In this document: in pieces, positions 20,780 through 32,400 of the stretch
Layout: each line of letters begins with the position of its first letter
Numbering within the stretch: position 1 is the stretch's first letter
Assembly (NCBI GenBank): GCA_947044365.1
Contig: OX345644.1
Span: forward strand, 3,474,077-3,538,076
Source: Petrosia ficiformis
Taxonomy: Eukaryota > Porifera > Demospongiae > Haplosclerida > Petrosiidae
Reading direction: 5' to 3'
Length of the DNA stretch: 64,000 nucleotides
The notes under the pieces: generated by a model
Told to the model about the DNA's origin: nothing
The model's input: only the letters and a program-made list of their open reading frames with translations
The model's database searches: none
Made by a program: the position numbers and the translations under genes

Positions 20780-23655
20780 ATAAAGTTACTAGTTAACTTG
20801 TATCTTATTGGAGTTGTTAATCCCATTCTTGATTTCAGTGGAAGTGGTTATGACTTTACTCTTCAAGGTGGAGGTGCTTTTTATGCTGAAAATGCTACCT
20901 TTTACATAGTTTTGGGATGTTACAGTGAGTTTTAATACATGATGTGCATATTCACTAATGAAGGTAGGGCAGTCACTAAAATTGAAATTTTGTATATTAG
21001 GGACGTTCACCAACTTATCATGAACAACTGTTTATTTCATAACAATAATGCTCAATTACAACTTATAGTGATCAAAAGTGTATTAAATGTAGAAATATTT
21101 GGATGTGAATTCTATCAAAACAAAGGTCAAAAAGATCTTATAAAGATTTCGTACCTTTATTTTTTGAAATGGATAACTGTAAGATTTATGACAATGACGT
21201 AGTTGTTTCAACTAATTCTATAGAAGGCTTCAATCATTGTTATGGATAGATTATACATGTCAAATGTAAATCTACAAGATAGAAAGGATTGGAACTAGCA
21301 TCATACAAATAACACAAATACATACTAATGGAAAGCAACATTTGAACATATCTAATATTAATTTTATCAACAACACTGGAACAGGACTCAAGCTGAAAGA
21401 CGCAACAGTGTATTTCAATAATATAACATTTTACTACAATAGTGGAGTTTATGGAGGAGGAATGTCATTGTATCACACACGTATCTATCTTGTTGGTCCT
21501 CTACGATTTGAAAATAATAAAGCTTATTTTGGCGGGGCCATTTATATTGTGGAAATTGAAAGTTATGAGATAGTTGATGATACATATTGTACTTCATTTG
21601 AACAAATAACATTTACCGGTAATTTTGCAGATACACTTGGAGCTGATGTTTATATTGAGGATGGATATTTTGTTAGTCGTACGATTTTGTTTACCTTTCC
21701 ATGTATTGAAACCATACACAGTCAGGTAAAGGCTGACCATATCATTTCTGGTCCTTACAATATTACCATTAATCCACAAAGTAATTCCACCATTACTGTG
21801 TTTCCTGGACAGAAATTGGCATATTCAGCTCACGTCACTGATTATTTTGGTAACTTGACAAATTGTTTTATAAATATTTTTCTTCAATGTGGAGCTGATT
21901 TAATTTTCTGTGAAAATGTGGAGATTAATGGTGACTCGGTATCCTTGATTTCAACTAGTAATATCACAACTAATTTACATTTGTCATCTGCTGTTGAACA
22001 TCATAATTCTTCAATAAAACTTTTGTTTGTATGTTTGGAAACAAATGCTGATGGGTATGCAAATGTAAATCTAACAGCCTGTCCTTTGGGATATGTATTC
22101 CAAGCACCTCAAATGAATCAATCAATCCAAGGGACATGTGAATGTGTGGATATAACTACTAGTAATGATGTTCAGTGTGATTTTATGTTGGGCATTGCAT
22201 GTATTAGACATGGTTACTGGTTTGGTAAAATTAATGCAGATGATGTACTGGAAGATACTCTTAATGGCACAGCTCCATGTCAGTATCCATATTGTAAGAC
22301 TGACTTACTGCCTTGTCCGATCATAGGACTATCTCAGACTTACAACAAGCTTCCTGTTGCTCAAGATGAACAATGTAATGGACTATATGGTGGACTATTG
22401 TGTAGAAGTTGTAGAGAAGATGCTGTGTTTAGTTTTGAAGCTGTTAAATGTATTCCATCATCAAATTGCGAACCATGGCAACCTTATGTCATTTCAATAC
22501 TTGTAGTTATATTTCAACTTGTTTTGGGCTTTGGGATTGTAATAGTACTAAAAGCAAGTTTTAAAACAGGTATTGGACATTTATATGGACCTCTATTCTT
22601 CATTGCTGTACTCAGAGTCATACCTTTTGGGTACTACAAAGAATATGTTCAGTTAAAACTGATTGTTTCGATATTTCAATCCATTCTTTTGCTTAATTTA
22701 GAAGTATTTGGGGAAATTCCATGGTGTTTCTTCTCCAATATTAGTCCGCTACTGAACTACTCTCTCCATGCTGTTGGACCATTTATTATTGCAGTTGTAC
22801 TCTTATGAACAGTATTACTAGCTCGATATTATCCAAGGCAGTTCTTGTCTCTACAGAGTTCACCAGTTCAAGCTATCTGTCTGCTCATTCTCCTTTCCTT
22901 TTGGTCAGTTTCTGATACTTGTATTCAACTGCTGAAATCAGCTCCTACAATGAATGGAGAGTTGCTTTTTAACCAAATATGGAATACTTCAAAGATCCAT
23001 ATCATATCATCATCTGGATAATTTCAACAGTTCTTATCCTATTTCTACTTGTTCCCCTTAATGTTGTTTTTCTCACAACTTTTAAGACGTAAGTTGAACC
23101 TCACTCGTATTCAACCATTACTTGATGCATTCCAGTCATGTTATCACGACAAGTTTCGGTGGTATTCAGGAGTATATCTACTATCATGGATAATCTTAAA
23201 TATCAACATGCCTCACTATGTGATGGAGATTATTCTTGTTGCTATTGGTACATTACATTTCATGATACAGCCTTACAAGTATCGATGGTTGAATATTGTT
23301 GATACACTCTTACTTGTTGATCTATACTTGTTTGCTTCCTTGACTTCAGTTGATTCACCAAATAGTATATATAAAGAGACAGTACCTATCAGTTACATAT
23401 TGGTAGTGTTACCTCTGATGTATATTACAATCGGTGGAGTGTGGATTATTAGTGTGATTATTATAAAATGGTGCAAAAGTAAAACTTCTACTGGTAAGAA
23501 AAGTAATGAAGAATTAAGAAATGATAAATTTGTTAGAAGAGGAGGTAGAAGAGGTAGTGGACAATGGAGATAGAGACATTCATATTGGAGTAAGTTCAAC
23601 AGTTCTGGAGCATCCTGTTTGTAGGAGAGAATCCCTGATATTTGACGATAATTAA
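20780..23655 (+). pseudogene. Beta-helix / multi-membrane surface protein, broken
   Basis: The largest open part, 21342-22808 (488 codons), has short repeats of the NNTGTGLKL, GGGMSLYHT, GGAIYIVE and TFTGNFA type, as in right-handed beta-helix proteins. A Cys-rich segment follows (CPLGYVF, CECVD, RHGYWFG, CNGLYGGLLCRSCR), then hydrophobic segments from about residue 385. The frame stops at 22806 but homology continues (SSPVQAICLLILLSFWS, then KLNLTRIQPLLDAFQSCY to 23573). Between them lie another stop near 23020 and a stretch readable only in another frame (DPYHIIIWIISTVLIL, from about 22996). A further shift near 23550 leads to a tail ending at 23655. Upstream, 20800-21340 carries more repeat-like sequence interrupted by stops. 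This family, a beta-helix ectodomain plus several membrane passes, is abundant in sponges; its function is unknown. This copy is probably dead. Confidence 0.7.
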
Positions 23656-24376
23656 ATGAACAAAACTTTTTTTCTCAATTTGGTGTGTTATATAGTTAAC
23701 GACTCCATTAACTGTACATCAGTGTTTTTGTGATATTTTATTTTGTTATGTAACTTGATGTAAGATAATAATAGTTCATTCATATTAAAATTTAGCTTAA
23801 TATGACCAAGTACTTTCCTATGCTTTAATTGGCTGTACACGTGTTTATTCCAATTGGCTCTGATATAGCTGTTCTGTATTCTTTTCATTGTTATACTCAA
23901 TGTTCATACCATGCCATTATCTTGCTATGTATCTCCAATGATGTAATAATGATGTAATGGATTAAACTGCAGCTATACTGTTGGAATTTTCCCACTGTCT
24001 TGATTATAGTGAATCTTCAGACGTCTACATAGCTTATGAAAGAGTAGTCTCACATAATTAAACCCAACTCACACCATAAACAGAGTGCAAGCCAGAACAC
24101 ATACCGGTAACATAAAGATGATATCTGCTTATCAATTAAACTTTATGTACAATAGCTATAATAATTAAAATTTATCAAATCACTAGTACACACAGTTGCA
24201 GAATTAATTTAAAGAGAAAAAAAATATGTTTATAGAAGTTTCAGAAAAGACAAAACCACATTAATGAGTATGATACAATTAATTGAATGGAAATACGGGA
24301 ATGAGGAACAGAATAGGAATTAGACTAAATCATTACAAATTCAGATGAATAACACAGGAATTAACTTATCCTTTTA
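23656..24376. other. Intergenic DNA, partly duplicated
   Basis: No gene seen. The part 23995-24376 (GAATCTTCAGACGTCTACAT onward) is repeated at 38105-38483, next to the second copy of the proline-rich gene. It therefore belongs to the duplicated unit. Confidence 0.6.
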
Positions 24377-27010
24377 TTAGTAATAATTATTATTGGAATG
24401 ATGTGGTGGATTAGGATGAATCATAGAAGGGTGTGATAGTTGTGTGTGTGGTACAAATACTCCACTACTGACTGAAGCATGTGGTACACGAGGTATATAT
24501 TCAGTTCCAGGTGGTGTTATAATTTCTTGTGGAGGTGGAGGAGGCATCATAGGATTAAAAGAGGTAGGGAAATGTGTATGTATCATGTCCTGTGGTCATA
24601 TGTGTGCTTGATGTGGATGATGAAGATATATGTCTGTAGTTGATGGTTGAATAACTGTGAGGAAATACAATATTAAAATTATGCTATAGTTCAGTAAGTA
24701 ATACAAATTATACAAGTACATTCTTTAGAGTGAATTAAGTGTTTTACATATATAGCATGAGGGTGGGGCTCAGAGATTGGATAATGCATAATTGAGACAT
24801 TTATTGGTCAATGTGTACAAGTACAAGTACATGTACCAATGTACTTGGCCCCATGCCATATACGTATGTGTACTATATAGCATGGTTTAGAGGTCTATAA
24901 ATGTGTGTTATATAAACCCGCCAATGAGGAGGTTTTCAAAATAAATCACCTGAGGGCTGAATTGGCAGGTTTATATAATGCATATACATCAATGAACCAT
25001 GATATATCTAATAATGGAGATTCATACAGTGTACCCATTAGTTTTCAGTCCACCAGCCACATCTTCTGACCATGCACATTGGCTCTAGGTATATATATTT
25101 AAATGTAAACCTAGTACGAGGTTTATATACAAAATATAAACCTGCATGACCCATTGAAAATGTATGGCTATGAATCTCATTATAAGATATAATTATATAA
25201 TTGTATATATTCTTGGGTTACATACATGTACACTATTAATAAACACACACTCCAGCTACAGCACACTAGCAGGAATTCAGTTTGCAATTACATGTTGACA
25301 AACACACATTTGCAATAAAGTTATAATTGTGTTATAAAATAATAATTAATCTCACCTCTACGAGGATCTCGTGTCATATCTAATGGAGTTGAAGGATGTC
25401 CCCAAAAGAATTGTTGACCAGTTGTCATGACAGTGGGAGTAAGAGGTATACCATATGACTTTGTGGAGGTTGCCATGAGATTAGGAGTGTGGAGGAGGAG
25501 GAGTTGTGAAGAAAGTGGTACTCTCTTTACCGGACCTAATGATGTAAAAACATACTATGATATCCTTAATCATAATTATGTATATCTAGGATTGTTATTT
25601 CGATCTAGGGATCTTTTTTTGATCAAGGCTTCCACCAGAAACATGTATATATTTATAACAACCTCAAAATTTATGATATATGACCAAATTTGGTATGTAG
25701 AAAGAGTATTAACTGGTCTATGTGGGTACTAAATGTCATCCTGTCAAAATGGCCAAAGAGTGAGTGTTTGAAGGTAAGTGTTTGTTCAAAATGTAAAATC
25801 TCATTGGCTGGGTCACATATGAAAGGAAGTATTAAGTTTTAATTGATAAACTAAGTACAATCTAATGGAGTGACTATACCAGGGTTTAACATATTTACAC
25901 TGTGCTACACAAGATGTATTTCCACTTAGTTTGTGTAAAATTGATGGAAAATAGACTACAGGTAGTTACCATATTAACAGAGGATAAATACAAGATATCA
26001 CTATAATTTCAAACATAGTCAGTCAGTATACTCACCCTCATCAGCTAGAGGTGTTCTGTCTCCATCATCAGGACTAACAGGTTCAAAGTTTTCAAACTGC
26101 GGACCAACTTCTGAATGATGAGTCATAGAAGGAGGAGATCCTGAAATAAACAAATTAATTACACTATCATTTGTTTCATAACTTTATTTAAATACAGCAT
26201 ATAGGATAGGAAATTGAAATATGAAACACAGTAGTGTATAGTAACTAGTTCCTCACCTCCGGATGTTGAAGTTCCTCTGTTAGAAGAACTACTCAGAAAA
26301 CTAGAACTGAAGGAGAGGAATGAAACACTTGGAGAAGTAACAGGTGGTATGGATGTGGTACTTGTGATGGTAATGGAGGGAGGAGTGGAAGAGATGGAAG
26401 TGAAGGATGATGAAGATTCCTGGAAGCGTGTTTTACATGGCTGTTGTTGCTGTTCAGAGGGCCGGTTTGCGAGCACGATTTCAATACTCAAGTAACAACA
26501 TCTTACGTTTGGCAGCTGGTTTTGAACCTGGAAGAATTATTCCTTCATTATAAGATGATAATATTTGTAGACTGATCATTACCTTCTTTCGTCAAATCCA
26601 AAGAATCTTCTGGAAATTTCTCCTTTATTGGAGAAACATGATCTGTTTCTTTATCTCCCTTGTAAGTAGTATCTTGTATTAGAGGATAGGAACTTGTCGA
26701 TTTGTTATCATCAGTTGTGGAATCTAAAGCTGTTATAAAATTAGAATGAGGAAGAAGAGGAGGAGGAGGAGGAGGAGAGGAAGAGATATCCATTTCTACA
26801 GTGTCTTGATTATCTTCTTCTCCAGACACTTCAATAATATCTATATTTTCTATGACCTCTGACTGGTCTCTCACTTTGTCTTCTCCCTCAGTTTTCATTA
26901 GATTTTCATTGGATTCATAAGAGTCATATCACTACTATCCTTTTGTTCTATAACATTACCAGACCCTATCTCAGAGGGGTCTGATAATACAGTGTTTGAA
27001 TCTGTAATAT
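24377..27010 (-). pseudogene. Proline-rich acidic protein gene, copy 1
   Basis: Minus-strand exons: about 27005-26583, 26527-26257, 26140-26036, 25535-25356 and 24654-24377. The clear internal junctions are phase 1. The first encodes an acidic region (VIENIDIIEVSGEEDNQD) and a proline run (SSPPPPPP). Later ones encode Ser-rich (ESSSSFTSISSTPPSIT), VGPQFENFEPVSPDDGDR, TPTVMTTGQQFFWGHPSTPL and a tail FPTSFNPMMPPPPPQEI ending HHSNNNYY. I do not recognise the family; low complexity suggests a disordered regulatory protein. Disabling changes are visible: a frame break near 26900, another between AAKRKM and IEIVLANRP near 26490, and a TGA at about 24596 where copy 2 has TCA. It is divergent to receptor gene 2. 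Confidence 0.6.
24770..25005. repeat. Hairpin-forming repeat inside proline-rich copy 1
   Basis: The stretch AGCATGGTTTAGAGGTCTAT ... ACATCAATGAACCATG is loosely self-complementary. It recurs at 38985-39115 in proline-rich copy 2, so it was inherited through the duplication. The design resembles the hairpins at 48598-48725 and 61927-62053. Confidence 0.45.
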
Positions 27011-28100
27011 TATTATATATTAGTTGTAGTTTCAAGTTGTTTCTCCTCTACTGACTCAAATGATTCATCTTGTACAAATCTTGTAATTGTACTTGTAAAT
27101 ATGTAATAATTTTCAGTATCTTAAGGTGACTGGTAATTATTGTTGTGAGTACAGATTTTAGCAAATCAGTAGGTATATGAAATTTGGTGATAATAATTTT
27201 TGAGTAGTGTGGAGCTTGAAGAGTAAATTAATTGCTATAATAATTATACAATACTAACAATAAACATGAAAATAGGTGTAGGGATGTCAAACCTCAAAAT
27301 GTACATGAAAAAGTTCAGGATGACACCAGCAAAAGACAAAGACCTGTACTTATTAGGGTTATATGGAAGTAGTTCAGTGTTTGATCCTTAGAAGTTTGTT
27401 AACAGACAGACAGACACACATTTAATTTAATAAAGGGATTAGTCAAAATAAGTTATATTAAAATATACGTAGAAATATTGATGGTGTTTTTTTAATTGGT
27501 TTGGTGGTTTTGGGATCAAACTGTCAAATTAAAATTCACTAATTAGTTCACAAATACATATGCACATTCTAAACATTTTCCTTACTGAGAAATACAGAAC
27601 AACCAGGTGATATCATCCTTGGAATGTGTCCTACAAGAAGTAGTAGTCTCCCTTTTCAACTTTCATTACTAAGCACTTCCAGTGATAAAATTAAAATGAG
27701 CAGTCTATTGTAAAATGCACATGCTCAGATATGCCACAATGAAAGTCAATTGCTAATTGTCAAAATTTCATTTGACAATACTCTATGAACAGAAACTATT
27801 AATATTTACTAACCATCAATATTTCCACGTTACGGTATTTAGTTCTTACCTGATTTTATGCTAGTAGATCTAGTAAATTGATTATCACATGTACATATCC
27901 AATACTGATTATGTACATACATACTAGTAAACATATATATACATATATATTAAACATACAATTTTCCAGATGATAAAAGAACTTTTTTACTATTACTACT
28001 CTGACTTATTCCCCTGTGGTAAAATACATATCACTGAGTATAATAATACCACTAGTGTTATATGTATTTGTTATATTACTGATATATGAAGTTTGTAGTC
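27011..28100. other. Intergenic DNA with a MITE remnant
   Basis: No supported gene. 27285-27400 (GTAGGGATGTCAAACCTC ... GGTTATATGGAAGTAGTTC) is a degenerate member of the CCACTTCCATATAAC MITE family. Confidence 0.45.
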
Positions 28101-28139
28101 ACAATTAAGTTCTATGGTAGCTATGCTCATTTGTCCCTA

Positions 28140-29404
28140 GGACGAATATTAATAATCCTTCACCTTTGAACCTGGACTCCACTCTGCAATGATTATGTGT
28201 TTCCATAGTAACAATACAAATTTCCATGGGAACAACAAAAATAAACAAAGTATAATTCCGCAAAGTAACTAAGGAAATTTGGGTGTTTCCATACTGTAAG
28301 GTCTTTGTGTCTAACAAACAGTGGACTATGTAAGTTTAATATCATGAATGGAATTATAATGTGTAACTAATAATTAATTTTCCATTTGAAATTATTTGTT
28401 TTTAAAAGGGCATGGCAATTTAAACTTACCTCAATATTGAGGTCTGAAAGAAAAAGCTATATTACTTAGACTGTGTACACATCTTGCTGGAGCTAGCCAA
28501 TTTGTTTAACTTCACTTAGATATAATTATTTCTAAATAGAATGAATGAATACTACATAACATTAAACTCCCTCTTACCGGCTCTATCATCAAAAGGCATA
28601 TCATAATAAAAATACTATTATGCATGTTCCAAACACATACTGTTTCCTACTAATGAAGAATGATTTTGGTATCTGTTTTTTAGAGACAGTATTTGTGCAG
28701 AAATACTTCCCCCCAAAATGTACAGACTTATCATCGTATTCACTACACGTTTATTGCATATGCTTTCAATATAGACATTGGTAAATTATGCTAGTTTAAC
28801 ATATTATATCACTGGTATATATAACATATAATATTAATACTACCATTTTGCTTTTTTATGATGAGCATAACAAAACAGTAAGCTTCCAACTCCTGCCTCA
28901 GAATCAATCTAGAAGTATTTTAATTTGTTTACCTCGAGAGTGTGCTGATCTACCTGCGACAAGTTTTATTAGTTGGTGTAAAATTCCTAACCGAGTCTAT
29001 ATATAATTCAAGCATTCTCCAACAGCATGACTAGCTATCTTCACTTTCAATTTAGAATCAAAACTACTGGAACATCATTTGAAGGATGTCCTTTTTGATC
29101 TAGTAATCCTCATGTTCTGTTGAAGCACAATAAAATAATCATCTCTCACAACCACCAGTAAACTTTTTTCATGATTGCAAATAATTGACGAGTTGTGAAA
29201 ATTAGCCGAAATTTCCACCTTACAAAATTACCTGCTATAAAATATTCATCACATCATTATTTATGATAACACTATCACTTTCATTAATTTAGATTATCAA
29301 TTCTACTACTAGTACAAAGGAAATTGACAAACATTAAAAGTACTATAGCACATTGACAACTATTTTTGAAATCAGCAGTCATCTATATCACAAGACGGCA
29401 ATCA
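28140..29404 (+). promoter_or_regulatory. Conserved upstream region of receptor gene 2
   Basis: Long patches recur upstream of gene 3 (43845-44110) and gene 4 (60820-61100): CTTCACCTTTGAACCT, CATAGTAACAATACAAATTTC, AGTTTAATATCATGA and GGGCATGGCAATTTAAACTTA. Near the ATG all share CTCACAAAAATTACCTGCTAT-type text and CATTAATTTAGAT. These stretches are candidates for the promoter and 5' UTR, but the conservation may simply reflect duplication. Confidence 0.45.
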
Positions 29405-32400
29405 ATGGATAACGAAATCATTCGTGCCTTTAAGAATGGAAATTATAAGAGAGCATCAGAGTTGTTACAGAAAGTGATAGATCCTAATAATGTTGACTTG
29501 TTGGGTTTCTATCCAGACAAATGCAAGCATATTTATTGTAACACATATAAGGTATCTCTTCTTCATCTTGCTGCTTATCATGGTTGGTTAGATATTTGTC
29601 ATCAACTAATAACAAAATACAATCATGATCTTCATGTCCATAAGGTATGTCAATCTCTTGTTAACCATTCCAAACAATTTAAACAGTACAGTGGATCCCT
29701 TCTTGATATTTCTAAACAAGGTCAAACATTAACAGTTCTAGATGATGTTCCACCACCACCACCACCTTTATTCTATGCTACACTGGGTGGACACTATGAG
29801 GTAGTAAAATACCTTATTAATGAATGTAATTGTGATCCACATCAAAAAAGTGTAGAGGGAGAGACTCCATTATACCTGGCGTGTTTAGCAGGACACTATG
29901 ACATAGTAACATATCTCATTAACAAATGTCATTCTGATCCAAACACAACGATTGAACAAATGATACCTGTACCACGTTCTTCAATTCCATTTTCTTCTAA
30001 TTCCACTACACCACTATATGGCTTGTTAAGCATTGTAGATCATATCCTTTATACTCCATTACATATAGCTTGTCGTTATGGTCATTTAGACATTGTAAAG
30101 TTCCTTGTATCTGTTTCTTCAGTAGATGTTAATAGCAAAGATTCTGATGGTTACACTCCACTACATACAGCTTGTCGTTATGATCAATTAGACATTGTAA
30201 AATGTCTTGTATCTGTTTCTTCAGTGGATGTTAATAGCAAAGCTTCTGATGGTTATACTCCACTACATATAGCTTTGCATTATAGTCATTCAGCCATTGT
30301 AGAGTGTCTCTTATCCTTGTCATCAGTTGATGTGAATATCAAAGATGATGACGGTTATACTCCACTAAACTATTTTCAAGCTCTTGTTAGTGTTGAGCCT
30401 TACTCTGAAGTGACTATCACTGATGGATTTGGATGGTGTCTTTGGTGTCTTAACCCTTGCCAATTCTATTCAACCAGGTTTTTCCATGTTCTTCTATTAC
30501 GTCTAGCATATACATTATCATTAAAAGTAAATGGTGGTGGTATCATTCCGTCAACACTAATTCAGCCTTTCGATGGTTCCTGTACCATATGGAAGAATGG
30601 TATTTCTTGGACAAGAGATGGTGTTAAGATTGTTTTACAAGTTAGTGAACAGAATCGTAGTGTCATATTACTAGTACAACCAAACAATGGCGTGAAATAT
30701 TGTGAAATTCGTAGTTCAGTTATCAAAAAGACAATTGAAGTGAAGAATGAGTTTTGTATCTGTCCTGACACTAAAGAGTTTTTAATTTCTCCTCATCAAC
30801 TATCCACTGTCTTACAGTATAATCTAGCTGAATTGTCTCTTTATGAAGTACAAGATGTTGCAAGATCTGTTGTACTTAAGAAAAAATACATAACTAATGA
30901 TAGAAGTGAAACACTTGATATATCCTCACTCCTTGGACAGTTAGAACCATACCACTCACTTCCTCTATCAGTAATCCAGCAGCTGTTTGATGACAGTAAA
31001 GTCAGTGATCATATCCCAGATCATTTCCTCAGAGTAATACAAGAAAGATGTAGACCAATAATGGATATCTATCCAGTAACCAGAGAGTCCAACACATACC
31101 AGTCAGTTAGAGATCATCTGAACAGATTCAGTATATTTGCTGGAAGAAATCCATTTGTAAGTGAATTAGGATTATGAATCTGTACCAAGTTTTATATTAA
31201 GTGTTTGTACTACAGAATTTATATTTTAAATTTAGGTTATTGCTAATCCTGTTCTGACTGATGATGAGAGAAGCATGTTTCCTCAATTCTTGTTTGCTAC
31301 TTGTAGTTTGAGCTACATAACACCAGATGATACACTGGGTGAGCATAACCATTAATCTTATAGCATTGCCATGCAGCCACTTTATAATAAGTTTGGTTAA
31401 TTGAAGAACAGTATTACTTCCTATTTTGTCATCCTTACAAACACACACTGACTGACTTCAAAATGTTTATCGTCAGGAAGAGTGGTGAGAGTATATGTAC
31501 TTGACAACGTTTAGTTTGAGTATGTATGGGGAGTTGGTAAACATTTAGGTAATTATTTAGGGATAATATATAACAGAAGGGTTTCTCCATTCGTTGGAAT
31601 GGAATTGTGGACTGGACTACTGGAATTAAATATTGGAATGACCTTTTCAATAATTAACCATGCATGTATGCATGTATATAGAATGGTGTGGTCTAGAGTT
31701 TGACTGTTTAACTGATGTATAATATATAACCATACATGTTTATGTTTGAAGTTGTGTATTCTAGTATTTGGTTGCACAAGTAAGTGTGTTTCGGACACCA
31801 AAATAGAAATGTTTAATGGTTTGGTTAAGTGAATAAATGTGTTGAACTGAAATTAGCATTTTTTTATCGGTGGCACACAGTGTACTAGGCCAGATTATTG
31901 TCTATATTTATAATTTTTCAGTACTAAATTAAATTAAATTAAATTAAACTATGTACAATTAAGTCATATAATATCACTAACATTTCATTGCTTGCTTTAT
32001 TTTAGATGAAAGGGATACAGAGCTGTTTATTGAAGAATGTAAAAAAGGAAAAATCAAGATTTCTGCATTAAAATGTATCTTGAGTGGTCTACCTCGTGTT
32101 GGTAAAACAACATTTATGTCACGTTTACAGGGAAAAAAACCACTTGATGAATATCCAAGTACAGGCATTGAAAACCCTGTGTCGATTAACATTTTAGAAC
32201 AAACCAAGTTCATTCCAGTAAGAATCACAAAAAGTAGGAAATGGGAACATACCAATAATGTTATAGCGGAAGCAGCTCTTTTATTAAAACAAACAAAGCT
32301 GTTTTTATCAGGAGTTGCCGCACCACATATTTTAGAAAATTACACTACAATAAAAGATTCTACAGGTTCCCTAAATACTCCTATAGAAACAGATTTTTTA

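Noticed and set aside
26159..26898. Minus-strand open frames taken as separate small genes
   Set aside because: They are exons of one broken proline-rich gene; splice borders and the copies at 38484 and 53796 show this.
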